This document shows, piece after piece, positions 17,593 to 27,055 of a stretch of 64,000 nucleotides of DNA. The translations under genes were made by a program, and so were the position numbers. The first letter of the stretch is position 1. Each line of letters begins with the position of its first letter. The notes below the pieces were generated by a model. It saw nothing but the letters and a program-made list of their open reading frames with translations. It was not told the origin of the DNA and made no database searches. This stretch comes from Deltaproteobacteria bacterium (GTDB lineage Bacteria; Myxococcota_A; Polyangia; Polyangiales; Houyiibacteriaceae). The stretch covers positions 1 to 64,000 of the forward strand of contig SHLP01000007.1 in assembly GCA_004283055.1 (NCBI GenBank). Reading direction: 5' to 3'.

Positions 17593-17840
17593 GGAGCCTT
17601 CTCGTCTTCTTGTTCCATCATCTTCTGGGCGCGGCGGACGACCCTGTAGAGGCTTAGAGCGCCGGCGGCAAGCCCAAAACCAAGGCCAATCCATTCAAGC
17701 CAAGGTTGGGTTCCGAGCTTCTCGTCCAACCAGCGGCCCCCGAAGTAGCCGAGACTGATCGAAAGGGCGATTTCGAGCCCAATCGTCGACAAGCTGCCCA
17801 CTTGCTTGAGCTGCTCCCGCTGTTCCCGATTGAGGAGCAT
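17589..17840 (-). CDS. atpZ: AtpZ/AtpI-type small ATP synthase assembly protein
   Basis: An 83-residue protein with two hydrophobic helices (about 17-36 and 44-64). The segment ISLGYFGGRWLDEKLGTQPW is the hallmark of the AtpZ family (F0F1-ATPase-associated subunit). AtpZ and AtpI form a small membrane complex that helps c-ring assembly. The ATG at 17840 is chosen over a GTG at 17849. First gene of the F0 cluster. Confidence 0.87.
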   Translation of the reverse strand: MLLNREQREQLKQVGSLSTIGLEIALSISLGYFGGRWLDEKLGTQPWLEWIGLGFGLAAGALSLYRVVRRAQKMMEQEDEKAP

Positions 17841-17973
17841 CGCCAGCACATCGTTTCCCTACAGTTCCAAGGATCCGCGCCCGAAGGCGGGCGGCGTATA
17901 GCATGGGGGGATATGGGGTCAAGGTTGGTAGAAGACCACTTCAGCCCCGAAATTCGCGGTTTTTTCCGTGAGC

Positions 17974-19257
17974 TCAGAGAGCGGCGAACGCTGCCTTGAA
18001 CGCTTCGCCACTCGTCTGGAGGGCCGCCGCGTCGTGCGCGAGCGAAACGAAGGCCGCCTCGAACTGGCTGCAGGGCCAATACACCCCGTGTTCGAGGAGT
18101 GCCGCGTGCCACATGCCGAAGGCCTCGCGATCGGTGTCCGAGGCCTCGTCCCAGTTGCGCACGGGCCGGTCCCGGAAGAACGCGGTCAGCATGGAGCCCA
18201 CCCGCTGGACGGTGATCGGCACCCCGGCGCGGCCGGCGTGCTCGAGGAGCATGTCCTGCACCCGAGCGCCCTTGTCTTCGAGGTCCTCGTAGACACCTGG
18301 GCGAAGCAGGTGCTCGATGGTCGCCAGGCCGGCGGCGACGGCCAAGGGGTTCCCGCTAAGGGTGCCTGCCTGATACACCGGACCGACCGGCGCGACTTTC
18401 TCCATGATTTCGCGCCTGCCGCCGTACGCGCCGACCGGGAGGCCGCCGCCGATGATCTTCCCGAGGCAGGTGAGGTCCGGTTGGATGTCGAATCGTGCCT
18501 GCGCACCTCCCCAAGCCACCCGGAAGCCCGTCATGACCTCGTCGCAAATGAAGAGGGCACCGTGGTTTTGGGTTTGGGTGCGGATGGTTTCGAGCCACTC
18601 GGGGTCCGGGGGGATGCAGCCCATGTTGCCCGCGACCGGCTCGATGATCACCGCAGCGATCTCGCTTCCGCGCTCGGCAAAGAGCTTCTCGACCGCATAA
18701 CCATCGTTGTAGGGGATGAGCAGGGTCGTACCCGCGATCGCCGCGGGAACGCCTGCGCTATCGGGTTCGCCAAGCGTTGCGAGGCCGCTGCCACCCTTCA
18801 CCAGGAGGTAGTCCGCGCCGCCGTGGTAGCCCCCGATGCATTTCACGATGAGATCGCGGCGCGTGTAGCCACGGGCAACCCGTATGGCTCCCATCGTCGC
18901 TTCGGTGCCGCTCGAAACCAGCCGGGACATCTCCATCGAGGGAACCGCATCCCGAATCCGCTCGGCCATGACGATCTCGGACTCGGTCGGCGCTCCATAG
19001 CTCGAGCCCCGCGTGGCGGCGTCCTGGATGGCCGCGACGACGTCTGGGTGCGCGTGACCCAGGACCATCGGCCCCCACGAACCGATGTAGTCGACATACT
19101 TCGCGCCATCGGCGCCGACGAGGACGGGGCCTTGCGCTTCCTTGATGAAGACGGGCTCGCCTCCCACCGCGCGAAAAGCGCGCACCGGCGAATTGACGCC
19201 GCCCGGAATCACCTTGGAGGCGCGGGCGAAGAGCGCTTCGGAAATGGGGTCGGACAT
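17974..19257 (-). CDS. hemL: Glutamate-1-semialdehyde 2,1-aminomutase
   Basis: A 427-residue PLP enzyme that turns glutamate-1-semialdehyde into 5-aminolevulinate in the C5 haem pathway. The N-terminus is canonical, with VIPGGVNSPVRAF. The PLP lysine is Lys267 in LGKIIGGGLPVGAYGG, with FICDEVMTGFR just before it for the Asp contact. The start at 19257 gives the family length; an in-frame extension to 19479 runs through moxR's promoter region and is not coding in style. The gene is divergent from moxR. No other haem gene adjoins, although the ccmE gene lies 2 kb away. Confidence 0.95.
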   Translation of the reverse strand: MSDPISEALFARASKVIPGGVNSPVRAFRAVGGEPVFIKEAQGPVLVGADGAKYVDYIGSWGPMVLGHAHPDVVAAIQDAATRGSSYGAPTESEIVMAERIRDAVPSMEMSRLVSSGTEATMGAIRVARGYTRRDLIVKCIGGYHGGADYLLVKGGSGLATLGEPDSAGVPAAIAGTTLLIPYNDGYAVEKLFAERGSEIAAVIIEPVAGNMGCIPPDPEWLETIRTQTQNHGALFICDEVMTGFRVAWGGAQARFDIQPDLTCLGKIIGGGLPVGAYGGRREIMEKVAPVGPVYQAGTLSGNPLAVAAGLATIEHLLRPGVYEDLEDKGARVQDMLLEHAGRAGVPITVQRVGSMLTAFFRDRPVRNWDEASDTDREAFGMWHAALLEHGVYWPCSQFEAAFVSLAHDAAALQTSGEAFKAAFAAL

Positions 19258-19423
19258 GCGGGGAGCCTTCCGAGCCATCGCCCCCCTGTCAACCCGTCCG
19301 CTCGGGCCGCCGCTGGCACTGACACCGGGGCCGACACCGGCGCGGAAACCCGAATAATCCCACGACCCCAGCTGTTGGTGGGGGGTGGGTCGCCGTGCTA
19401 GCCCGTGGCCCCGAGGAAAACAC

Positions 19424-20437
19424 ATGTCGAACGACGTCCGTGCCATCAATGAAATGGTCCAGCGCGAGAGCGCATTCATCGATACGATTCTTCACGAGGT
19501 CCACAAGGTCGTGGTCGGCCAAGATGTGATGATCGAACGCATCTTGATCGGGCTGCTGACCGGGGGTCACATCCTGCTCGAGGGCGTGCCCGGTCTCGCC
19601 AAGACGCTCACGGTCAACACGATTTGCAGGACCATCGCTGCCAAGTTCCAACGCATCCAGTTCACGCCCGACCTCCTTCCTGCCGACGTGATCGGGACCG
19701 TCATTTACAATCAACAGCGCGGGGAGTTCACCGCGAAGAAGGGCCCGATTTTCGCGAACCTGGTGCTCGCCGACGAGATCAACCGAGCACCCGCCAAAGT
19801 CCAGAGCGCGCTGCTCGAGGCGATGCAAGAGCTGCAGGTGACCATCGGAGACACGACGCACCCGCTCGACCAGCCGTTCATGGTGATGGCGACGCAAAAT
19901 CCCATCGAGCAAGAGGGCACCTACCCACTTGCCGAGGCCCAGGTCGACCGCTTCATGCTTCATGTCCGCGTCGACTACCCGAGTCAGGACGAAGAGAGGA
20001 AGATCATGGACCAGATCTCCGATCACTTGCTGCTCGGAAGGGACGCAGGGGCGGGGTCCGGCGTGCAGCAGGTCGCGACCACGGCGCAGCTGCTCGAGGC
20101 CCGAAAGACGGTCGGGCACGTGTACATCGATCCGAAGATCAAGGACTACATCGTCCAGATCGTCACTGCGACGCGACACCCCGTGCGCGTGGGTCTTGGA
20201 GATCTAACCGACATGATCGCTCACGGCGCGTCTCCGCGCGCATCCATCGCTCTCAATGTCGCGTCGCGGGCGCACGCCTTCATGCGGCACCGCGGCTACG
20301 TCACCCCCGAGGACATCAAGGCCATCGGCCCCGACGTGCTCCGCCACCGGATCATCCGGTCGTACGAGGCGGAGGCGGAAGAAATCACGAGCGATCAGAT
20401 CGTACGTCGCATCTTCGAAACCGTGGAAGTCCCCTAA
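19424..20437 (+). CDS. moxR: MoxR-type AAA+ ATPase
   Basis: A 337-residue AAA+ ATPase of the MoxR family. Walker A is GVPGLAKT (54-61), Walker B is LVLADEIN (113-120), and MATQNPIEQEGTYPLAEAQVDRFM holds sensor 1 and the arginine finger region. MoxR proteins act as chaperone-like partners of proteins with von Willebrand A domains, several of which follow here. The start at 19424 has GAGG upstream. It opens the eight-gene Bat-type operon that runs to 27876. Confidence 0.94.
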   Translation: MSNDVRAINEMVQRESAFIDTILHEVHKVVVGQDVMIERILIGLLTGGHILLEGVPGLAKTLTVNTICRTIAAKFQRIQFTPDLLPADVIGTVIYNQQRGEFTAKKGPIFANLVLADEINRAPAKVQSALLEAMQELQVTIGDTTHPLDQPFMVMATQNPIEQEGTYPLAEAQVDRFMLHVRVDYPSQDEERKIMDQISDHLLLGRDAGAGSGVQQVATTAQLLEARKTVGHVYIDPKIKDYIVQIVTATRHPVRVGLGDLTDMIAHGASPRASIALNVASRAHAFMRHRGYVTPEDIKAIGPDVLRHRIIRSYEAEAEEITSDQIVRRIFETVEVP

Positions 20438-20448
20438 GCAGGCTCACC

Positions 20449-21336
20449 GTGATCTCCCGCGAGCTCGTAAAGAAACTCAAGAAGATCGAGATCTATACGT
20501 CGAGGCTCGCCAACGATCAGCTCGCGGGCAGCTACCATTCGGTGTTCAAAGGTCGCGGCATGGCGTTCAGCGAAGTGCGTCAGTACCAGGCCGGCGACGA
20601 TGTTCGCTTCATCGACTGGAACGTGAGCGCGCGCATGAATGACACCTACGTGAAGGTTTTCACGGAGGAACGAGAGATGACGGTCATGCTCCTGGTCGAC
20701 CTCTCGGCGAGCGAGCGCTTCGGCTCGACACAGAAGCCGAAGATCGAGACCGTCGCAGAGGTGGCAGCGCTGCTCGCGTTCAGCGCGATCAAGAACAACG
20801 ACCGCGTGGGACTGATTCTATTCACCGACCGGATCGAGCGCTTTGTGCCGCCGAAGAAGGGTCGCTCCCACGTGATGCGCGTGGTCACGGAGATCCTCAA
20901 TGCGAATCCCGACGGCGAAGGCACCGACCTCAGCGTAGCGTTGGACCTGCTCGGCGGGATTGGGAAGCGCCGAACCGTCGCCTTCGTGATTAGCGATTTC
21001 ATCGCAGACCAGTACGAAAAGGCGCTCAAGGTGGTGTCCGCAAAGCACGACGTCATTCCAATTCGAGTCGTAGACCCGCGCGAGGATGAGCTCGCCGACG
21101 TCGGCCTCGCCCTGGTCGAAGACCTGGAAACGGGGGAGCTCGTCGAAGTCGACACGTCCAACGCGAAGGTGCGCAGCGAATACGCTCGCGAGGCACAGCG
21201 GCAACGAGCAGCGCGCGAACACCTGTTTCGCAGGCTGCAGCTGGACCACGTCACGGTGAGCACTGAACGTGACTTCGTTCGACCCTTGACCGAGCTGTTC
21301 CGCCTGCGGCAGCGGCGACTCACGGGCTATCGGTGA
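20449..21336 (+). CDS. DUF58 domain protein (VWA-like)
   Basis: A 295-residue DUF58 protein. The family signature appears as RQYQAGDDVRFIDWNVSAR (about 44-62). A VWA-like fold follows with DLSAS (84-88) as the metal-site start. DUF58 genes almost always follow moxR. I choose the GTG at 20449, 11 bp after the moxR stop, because it gives the normal family N-terminus; the open frame upstream belongs to the moxR coding region read in another phase. It is cytoplasmic and likely a MoxR client. Confidence 0.92.
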   Translation: MISRELVKKLKKIEIYTSRLANDQLAGSYHSVFKGRGMAFSEVRQYQAGDDVRFIDWNVSARMNDTYVKVFTEEREMTVMLLVDLSASERFGSTQKPKIETVAEVAALLAFSAIKNNDRVGLILFTDRIERFVPPKKGRSHVMRVVTEILNANPDGEGTDLSVALDLLGGIGKRRTVAFVISDFIADQYEKALKVVSAKHDVIPIRVVDPREDELADVGLALVEDLETGELVEVDTSNAKVRSEYAREAQRQRAAREHLFRRLQLDHVTVSTERDFVRPLTELFRLRQRRLTGYR

Positions 21337-22274
21337 GACGCGCGGCCGCCATCGCTCTGTGTTCCCTGCTCGCGCCCACGATCGCCTTGGCGCAGGCCCC
21401 CAGCGTTGCGCTCGACGCTCCGCTCGAAACCACGATCGGCGATGCGATCGAGGTGATCTTGACGGTCAGCGCCGCTTCCTCCGACGACGTGGCTGTACCC
21501 GATCAATCGTTCGAGCCCTTCGAGATCCTAGGCAAGAAGGTGACGATCGCCCCGTCGCCCGACGGAGCATCCAAGACCTTCACGTTCGAGCTCGAGCTTC
21601 TGTGCTTCGAAACCGGGGTTCAGGAGCTGGGACCCATTCGAGTGCGCGTTACCAGCGCTAGCGGCGACTTCCTCGAGCTCGATTCGAACAGCAGCCAAGT
21701 TGAAGTCCGCTCACTGCTCGCAAATGAGCCGGATGCGCAGCTTAGGCCGCCAAGCGAACCCGCGGTCATCGAGCAAGACGACTACAGGTTGCTGCTGGTC
21801 CTCGGCGCGTTGCTCGCCCTGGCGGTCGGAGCACTTCTGGCATGGCTATTCATGCGCTGGTGGCAGAAGCGGGACAGGCCCGAGCCCGCGCCACCACCAC
21901 CGCCGCCCCCTTGGGAAACCGCGTTCGCGGAGCTCCGCGCGCTCGAGCACGACCGCCCAAGCGCGATCGCAGAAGACCGAACCGAGCAATGGGTGGATGC
22001 GGTCAGCGATGCGGTTCGAGCCTACCTCGGCCGACGCTACGGGTTTCACGGGCTCGAAAGCACGACCGACGAAATCGCAGGCCAGCTCGAGCTCGCAGCT
22101 TCGCTGTCCGTTGCCCCGGCAGAGGTCATCGGGTTTCTCGGTCAGTGCGACCTCGTGAAGTTCGCGAAGGCCTCCCTGGCCGATGATGCCTCGCACTGCT
22201 TGATCGACGATGCGCTGGCCCTCGTCGATCGGACTCGCCCCTCGGGCGCGAGCCCGGAAGGAGGCGTGTCGTGA
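21333..22274 (+). CDS. Bat-operon membrane protein with periplasmic beta domain
   Basis: A 313-residue protein. It has a signal peptide (1-20, ALA before QAP), an Ig-like beta-rich periplasmic region (to about 145), one membrane helix (about 152-175), a proline run (PPPPPPP at 187-193) and a cytoplasmic helical domain (about 195-300). The layout resembles a short BatD. In other bat operons a gene of this kind (DUF4381-like or BatD-like) sits between the DUF58 gene and the first VWA gene. Its GTG overlaps the DUF58 stop (GTGA), so it is translationally coupled. Function unknown; it may link periplasmic state to the VWA/MoxR machine. Confidence 0.8.
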   Translation: MRRAAAIALCSLLAPTIALAQAPSVALDAPLETTIGDAIEVILTVSAASSDDVAVPDQSFEPFEILGKKVTIAPSPDGASKTFTFELELLCFETGVQELGPIRVRVTSASGDFLELDSNSSQVEVRSLLANEPDAQLRPPSEPAVIEQDDYRLLLVLGALLALAVGALLAWLFMRWWQKRDRPEPAPPPPPPPWETAFAELRALEHDRPSAIAEDRTEQWVDAVSDAVRAYLGRRYGFHGLESTTDEIAGQLELAASLSVAPAEVIGFLGQCDLVKFAKASLADDASHCLIDDALALVDRTRPSGASPEGGVS

Positions 22275-23383
22275 CCCGCGCAGAGCGCAGGGGCTGGGCG
22301 TTCGCCTGGCTCGGAGCCGCCGCGTTTGCGGGGCTGGTGATCAGTCTGCGCTACCTCGAGTCGAGGTATCAGCTCTTGATCACCGACGAGCAGCTTCGCT
22401 TCGAGCGCCCCTGGGCAGGCTTGCTCTCGCTCGCTGTCCCTATGGTTTGGTTTGCTCGTGTCTGGTTGCAACGGCTGTCGCGTCCACGGCTTCAGTTCAG
22501 CCGGGCTGCCGCGCTGCGGATTCCGGAGGGGAGCTGGCGCGCCCGCCTCTCAGATCTGCCGGGCGCGCTACGAGCGGTTGCCGTCGCGCTCCTGGTGGTC
22601 GGCCTCGCGGGACCCCAGAGCATTCACGCACGCGATACCGCAGAGGTGAGCGGCATCGAAATCATCCTCACTCTCGACATGTCTCGCTCCATGGAGGCTT
22701 CCGACATCCGACCCACCCGCTTCAAAGCGACGAAGTCGGTGGTTCGGCAGTTCATCAATCGTCGGCCCAACGACCGGATTGGCGCCGTCGTGTTTGGGGT
22801 CGACGCATATACGCTTCTCCCGCTCACGACCGATCGTGAAGCCTTGCGCACGGCGCTTCGTGGCCTTCAGCTCGACCAAATCGACGGACGAGGCACCGCG
22901 ATCGGCAATGCGGTCGGCGTCAGTCTAAACCGGCTCAAGCGCTCGCGCGCCAAGAGCAAGGTGATGATTCTTTTGACGGACGGCGAGTCGAACGCGGGGA
23001 ACGTGTCGCCCTCGCAGGCTGCGGATCTCGCGAGCGCGATGGGCGTCAAGATCTATCCCATCCTGATGGGCGTCTCCAGCGCGGCGCCCGTCCAACGGGG
23101 AACGGGGGTTTTCGGCCGCGCGATCTTCGGGACCGGGAACTACCCTGTCAATCCGGAGCTGCTCGATGAAATGGCCCAGAAGACCGGCGGTGAGTTCTTC
23201 CTGGTCAGCGACCGGGAGGCTCTGGAACAAAGCTTCCACCAAATCCTCGACGCGCTCGAGAAGTCGGACATCGAGGATGCAGGCCGAATGTACACCGAGC
23301 TGTTTCCCGCATTCGTCGGCCCCGCCCTCCTCTTCCTCTTGATCGAGCTTCTGTTTCTCCTCTGGCTCAGGAGGTGGCCGTGA
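22271..23383 (+). CDS. batA: BatA-like VWA-domain membrane protein
   Basis: A 370-residue protein with N-terminal hydrophobic helices (about 10-26, 49-65 and 99-115), a von Willebrand A domain and a C-terminal membrane helix (about 346-366). The metal-ion-dependent adhesion site begins DMSRS (Asp136, Ser138, Ser140), with ILLTDGESNAG further on. This matches BatA of Bacteroides and its relatives. The GTG start overlaps the previous stop (GTGA). Unlike the usual BatA it carries extra N-terminal sequence before the standard two-helix start. Confidence 0.88.
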   Translation: MTRAERRGWAFAWLGAAAFAGLVISLRYLESRYQLLITDEQLRFERPWAGLLSLAVPMVWFARVWLQRLSRPRLQFSRAAALRIPEGSWRARLSDLPGALRAVAVALLVVGLAGPQSIHARDTAEVSGIEIILTLDMSRSMEASDIRPTRFKATKSVVRQFINRRPNDRIGAVVFGVDAYTLLPLTTDREALRTALRGLQLDQIDGRGTAIGNAVGVSLNRLKRSRAKSKVMILLTDGESNAGNVSPSQAADLASAMGVKIYPILMGVSSAAPVQRGTGVFGRAIFGTGNYPVNPELLDEMAQKTGGEFFLVSDREALEQSFHQILDALEKSDIEDAGRMYTELFPAFVGPALLFLLIELLFLLWLRRWP

Positions 23384-24438
23384 CCTGGGCGGACCCTCAG
23401 CTTCTTTGGCTCTTGGCCCTGCTGCCCGCCGCGATTGCCGCGCTCGGATGGAACGCAGCCCGGCGGGAGCGGGCTAGCGACCTCTTCGGAAAGAGCGCTA
23501 CTGTTCAACCACTGATCGCAGGCCGCTCCAAGTGGTTGCGGAGCGCGCGGGCCATGCTCTGGTTGCTCGGCGCTGCACTCGTCATCGTCGCGTTCGCGGG
23601 CCCTCAATACGGAAGTCGGACACGAGTGCTTCGAAAACGAGGAATCGACATCGTCATCGCACTCGATTTCTCGAAGAGCATGCTCGCTCGCGACGTGCAC
23701 CCCAGCCGAATCAAGCGAGCCAAGGGCGAGCTCGAACGACTCCTGGCCGACCTCGACGGTGACCGAGTCGGGCTCGTTGCGTTTGCCGGCGACGCGATGG
23801 CGTTCCCCATGACGGTCGACTACTCGGCCGTGCGGCTGTTCCTGCGCGACCTGGGCCCGATGGACATGCCGGTGGGCGGCACCGCCATCGGCAAGGCGCT
23901 GATCGCTTCGAAACGTCTGATCGAGAGCTCGAGCGAAAGCCGTAGCGACGAGGGCAATCCGGACCGGCGCTCCAGGGTGGTTATCCTGTTGACGGACGGA
24001 GAAGACCACGAGGGCGATCCGATTGCAGCCGCCGAAGAGCTGAAGGCCGTGGGAATAAAGGTCTATGCCGTCGGCATTGGTTCAGGCAGCGGTGAGCCGA
24101 TTCCGAGCTACACTGCCGACGGCACATTTACAGGACACATGAAGCATGCGAGCGGCCGCCTGGTGATGACCGCGCTCAGCCCCGAAAACGAAGACACCCT
24201 GGAACGAGTCGCAACGATGACCGGCGGAGAGTATGTCCGAGCGGAAGAGGGCACCGTGGGCGTGACCGAAATCCGAGCCGAGCTCGCCAAGCTCCAGGCG
24301 TCTGAAAGAAAGGCGCGGCGCGTCACCGTGCATGAGAACCGGTTCGCTCTGGCGCTTCTCCCTGGATTCCTCCTCATCGTCCTCGAAGCGATTCTGCCGG
24401 AAGCCTGGATCGTCCGGCGCCGAAGGAGGAATACATGA
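23380..24438 (+). CDS. batB: BatB-like VWA-domain membrane protein
   Basis: A 352-residue VWA protein with two N-terminal membrane helices, the VWA domain with metal site DFSKS (Asp96, Ser98, Ser100) and ILLTDGEDHEG, and a C-terminal membrane helix. I set the start at the GTG at 23380: AGGAGG at 23369-23374 lies five bases upstream and the GTGA overlaps the batA stop. A GTG at 23374 would sit inside that ribosome binding site. BatA and BatB are thought to form a membrane complex with BatC and BatE. Confidence 0.9.
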   Translation: MTWADPQLLWLLALLPAAIAALGWNAARRERASDLFGKSATVQPLIAGRSKWLRSARAMLWLLGAALVIVAFAGPQYGSRTRVLRKRGIDIVIALDFSKSMLARDVHPSRIKRAKGELERLLADLDGDRVGLVAFAGDAMAFPMTVDYSAVRLFLRDLGPMDMPVGGTAIGKALIASKRLIESSSESRSDEGNPDRRSRVVILLTDGEDHEGDPIAAAEELKAVGIKVYAVGIGSGSGEPIPSYTADGTFTGHMKHASGRLVMTALSPENEDTLERVATMTGGEYVRAEEGTVGVTEIRAELAKLQASERKARRVTVHENRFALALLPGFLLIVLEAILPEAWIVRRRRRNT

Positions 24439-25259
24439 GCCGGTTTGCACTACTCCTGATCGGCGCGGCAGCGCTGGTTTTCCCAGCAAGCGCATCTGCT
24501 TGGGCACCCCTTCGCAGCGAGAATTCGAACGCGAAGAAGGGCAACGCGCTGATGGCTCGAGAGCAGTATGGTCCTGCCCTCGAAGCGTATGACGAGGCGG
24601 CGCGAGAGCTGCCGGAAGAGCGGGCCGTGCAGCTCAATCGCGGGCTTGCGCTTCTCAGCCAAGACCTGAGCGAGCAAGCGAAGGAAGCGTTCGTCGCGGC
24701 CGCCGACCCTTCCGCCGCGCCCAATGTTCGCGCCGATGCGTACTACGACCTAGGGATCGCGTTCGCCCGAGAGGGAGACGCCTTGTCACAGCAGCAGTCC
24801 TACGAGGAATCGTCGGCGCATTTCCGCGAAGCGTCGGACGCCTTTAAACGGTCACTGCGGGTGCGACCGGGGGATCGCAACGCCGCGTGGAATCTCGAAT
24901 ACGCCCTGAAGCGGATTCGAGAAGAAGAGGAGAAGCAGCAGCAAGAGCAGCAACAAGACCAGGAACAGCAGCAGAACCAGGAACAGCAGCAGAACCAGGA
25001 ACAGCAGCAGAACCAAGACCAGCAGCAGAACCAAGACCAGCAGCAGGAACAGGACCAGCAGCAGGAACAGGACCAACAGAACCAGGACCAGCAGGAGTCC
25101 GAGAGCGACGCCGCCGAGGAAGCGCAGCAAGCCCAGCCGATTCCACGCGACGAGGTGCAGCGCTTTCTCGATGCCCTCGAGCAGAACGAAGAGAACCTTC
25201 CCCTTCAGCGTGCTCGCCGCCGAAGCGCAGGCCGTCCGCCACCGGAGAAGGATTGGTGA
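24435..25259 (+). CDS. batC: BatC-like TPR protein with a Gln-rich repeat tract
   Basis: A 274-residue protein with a signal peptide (1-23), TPR-type helical repeats (about 30-150) and then a long tract of Gln with Glu, Asp and Asn (about 167-220), built of six-residue units such as EQQQNQ. A short basic tail with RRRSAGRPPPEKDW ends it. BatC/BatE TPR proteins sit at the inner membrane or in the periplasm and bind the VWA proteins. The ATG overlaps the batB stop (ATGA), with AAGGAGG five bases upstream. Confidence 0.85.
   Translation: MSRFALLLIGAAALVFPASASAWAPLRSENSNAKKGNALMAREQYGPALEAYDEAARELPEERAVQLNRGLALLSQDLSEQAKEAFVAAADPSAAPNVRADAYYDLGIAFAREGDALSQQQSYEESSAHFREASDAFKRSLRVRPGDRNAAWNLEYALKRIREEEEKQQQEQQQDQEQQQNQEQQQNQEQQQNQDQQQNQDQQQEQDQQQEQDQQNQDQQESESDAAEEAQQAQPIPRDEVQRFLDALEQNEENLPLQRARRRSAGRPPPEKDW
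24934..25095 (+). repeat. Imperfect 18-bp tandem repeat inside batC
   Basis: About nine copies of an 18-base unit of the type GAACAGCAGCAGAACCAG encode the Gln-rich tract. Copies differ mainly by GAA/GAC/AAC changes that keep the frame. Such tracts change length readily by slippage, always in steps of six residues. Confidence 0.8.
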
Positions 25260-27055
25260 TGCGAGCTCTCGCACTGCTCGTGGTGGCCTCGTCTGCGATG
25301 CCCTGCTTCGCCAGAGCAGCCACCGAGCCCGAGGTGACCGTGACCCTCAACGCGACGCCGAATGAGGCGCAGGTGGGCGATCCGGTGCGGCTAGAAGTCC
25401 GGGTGCGCGCCCGCGGCGGCAACATCGAGGACCTTCAGCTCCGCGACCTCAAGAAGCACCTCGAGCTCGAGATCGTGTCGCATCAGACCATGCGCCCAAT
25501 GCAGTTCAGCTTTGGCTTTGGGTCCGGTGTCCAGAAAGAGTCGAGCATTGCGAACATCTACGTGTTGGTCCCGAGGGCGGCCGGAACCTACGAGTTCTCT
25601 CCGGCCGTCGCGAAGGTCGACGGGAAAAGCTATCGAAGCGAACCGCTGACTTTGGTCATCCGACCAAGCGGGAGCAGCGCAACTGACCCCTCAGACCCAG
25701 CGAGCGCGCCAGACGGCTCGCCGGGCGGTGATCTGTCCGGCGCGCGCTACGACTCTCGGGCGTTCCTGAGGACCGTCGTCGAGCCGACGGAGGTCTATCT
25801 TGGGCAGCAGGTCGACATCGCGGTCTACCTCTACACCCGAATCCGGCTCTCTCCGCAATCCGTAGTCCCGAGCAAGCCAGCGATGGATGGGTTCTGGGTT
25901 CACGACGATCCGATCACGAGCCTCCAGTTCGAGACTGTTTCAGTGAAGGGCCAGCAATACCGCGCCTATCCGATCCAGCGTTCCGCGGCCTTTCCGCAGC
26001 GCTCGGGCGAGCTCGCAGTCGGAGCACCGAAGATCGCGTTCGACGCCGGCACTGGCAACTTCTTCGACGCTCCCCAGCGAATTGAGCGCGTCGGAGTTCC
26101 GGTCACCGTGCGGGTCAAGCCCCTTCCACCGCCCGTGCCTGCCAACGCCGTCGTAGGGAACTACGCGATTGAGGCGAGGCTCGACCGCAAAACGGTGAAG
26201 ACCGGCGATGCGGTTACCCTGCGCGTCGATGCAGGTGGGGTCGGCAACGTGAACGATCTCCGCATCGACCTGCCTCCGATCGCAGGAGTACGCGTTCTTC
26301 AGCCCGCGATTCGAGACCAACGCCGGCTTACGAACGGCGGGCTCTCCGGCACGCGGTCCTGGGAATGGATCTTGATCGCGGAATCACCCGGTGAACATCG
26401 CGTTCCACCGATCGAGCTACACTTCTTCGACCCCGAAACAGAGGCCTACGAGACGGCTCGGACTACGGCTCTGAGCTTCAACGCGACGGGCGCGACCAAG
26501 CCCCCGGAGCCGACGATCAAACCGGTCGATGCGCCTCGAAAGCTGTCTACTGCGACCTTTGGACCGATTCGTGTATACAGCGCGCTGACACGAGACCGGA
26601 CGCCCATTCGCGATCGTGGCTGGTTTGCTTGGCTTCTTGCGCTCCCGCCGGTGCTCTTCGCTCTCGTCTGGTTGGGAGCGGCTGTTTCGCGGCAGCGCGG
26701 CCAACGCGGAACCACTTCCGGCGCCATTCAGAGAAAGCTCCTCCGTGAGGCCGAGGGCGCCCTCCAATCAGATGATCCCCGGGCTTTCTACGACCGTATC
26801 GTCGCCTCGATCACACATGCCTTGGACACGCGGCTCAACGAGTCCGTAGCCGGCCTTCCGCACACCCAGCTCCTCGCGCGACTCAGCGCGGAGGGTTTCG
26901 ACGAGGACTTGAAGCAGCGGCTGATCAACGAGCTCGAAGGCGCCGACTTCGCACGATTCGCCGCTTCCGGTGTGAACCGGGATGAGATGGACCGCTGTTT
27001 GCAGCGAACCACCGCGATCATCGAGAGAATCCAACGAGCGAAGAGTGCGAGCTGA
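25259..27055 (+). CDS. batD: BatD-like protein
   Basis: A 598-residue envelope protein: signal peptide (1-21), several Ig-like beta domains, a membrane helix near residues 460-482 and a cytoplasmic tail with helical sequence. The N-terminal region, with the motif VQVGDPVRLEV-like ordering and a Met/Phe/Gly-rich stretch (MQFSFGFGSG), matches the BatD / oxygen-tolerance family. The ATG overlaps the batC stop (TGATG) with AAGG upstream. The open frame continues upstream through batC in another phase and is not used. Confidence 0.88.
   Translation: MRALALLVVASSAMPCFARAATEPEVTVTLNATPNEAQVGDPVRLEVRVRARGGNIEDLQLRDLKKHLELEIVSHQTMRPMQFSFGFGSGVQKESSIANIYVLVPRAAGTYEFSPAVAKVDGKSYRSEPLTLVIRPSGSSATDPSDPASAPDGSPGGDLSGARYDSRAFLRTVVEPTEVYLGQQVDIAVYLYTRIRLSPQSVVPSKPAMDGFWVHDDPITSLQFETVSVKGQQYRAYPIQRSAAFPQRSGELAVGAPKIAFDAGTGNFFDAPQRIERVGVPVTVRVKPLPPPVPANAVVGNYAIEARLDRKTVKTGDAVTLRVDAGGVGNVNDLRIDLPPIAGVRVLQPAIRDQRRLTNGGLSGTRSWEWILIAESPGEHRVPPIELHFFDPETEAYETARTTALSFNATGATKPPEPTIKPVDAPRKLSTATFGPIRVYSALTRDRTPIRDRGWFAWLLALPPVLFALVWLGAAVSRQRGQRGTTSGAIQRKLLREAEGALQSDDPRAFYDRIVASITHALDTRLNESVAGLPHTQLLARLSAEGFDEDLKQRLINELEGADFARFAASGVNRDEMDRCLQRTTAIIERIQRAKSAS

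Noticed and set aside
19258-19479. 74-codon N-terminal extension of HemL
   Set aside because: It crosses the divergent moxR start and precedes the canonical HemL start.
24934-25095. Regular repeats suggesting a CRISPR array
   Set aside because: The 18-base units have no spacers and are translated in frame as the Gln-rich part of BatC.
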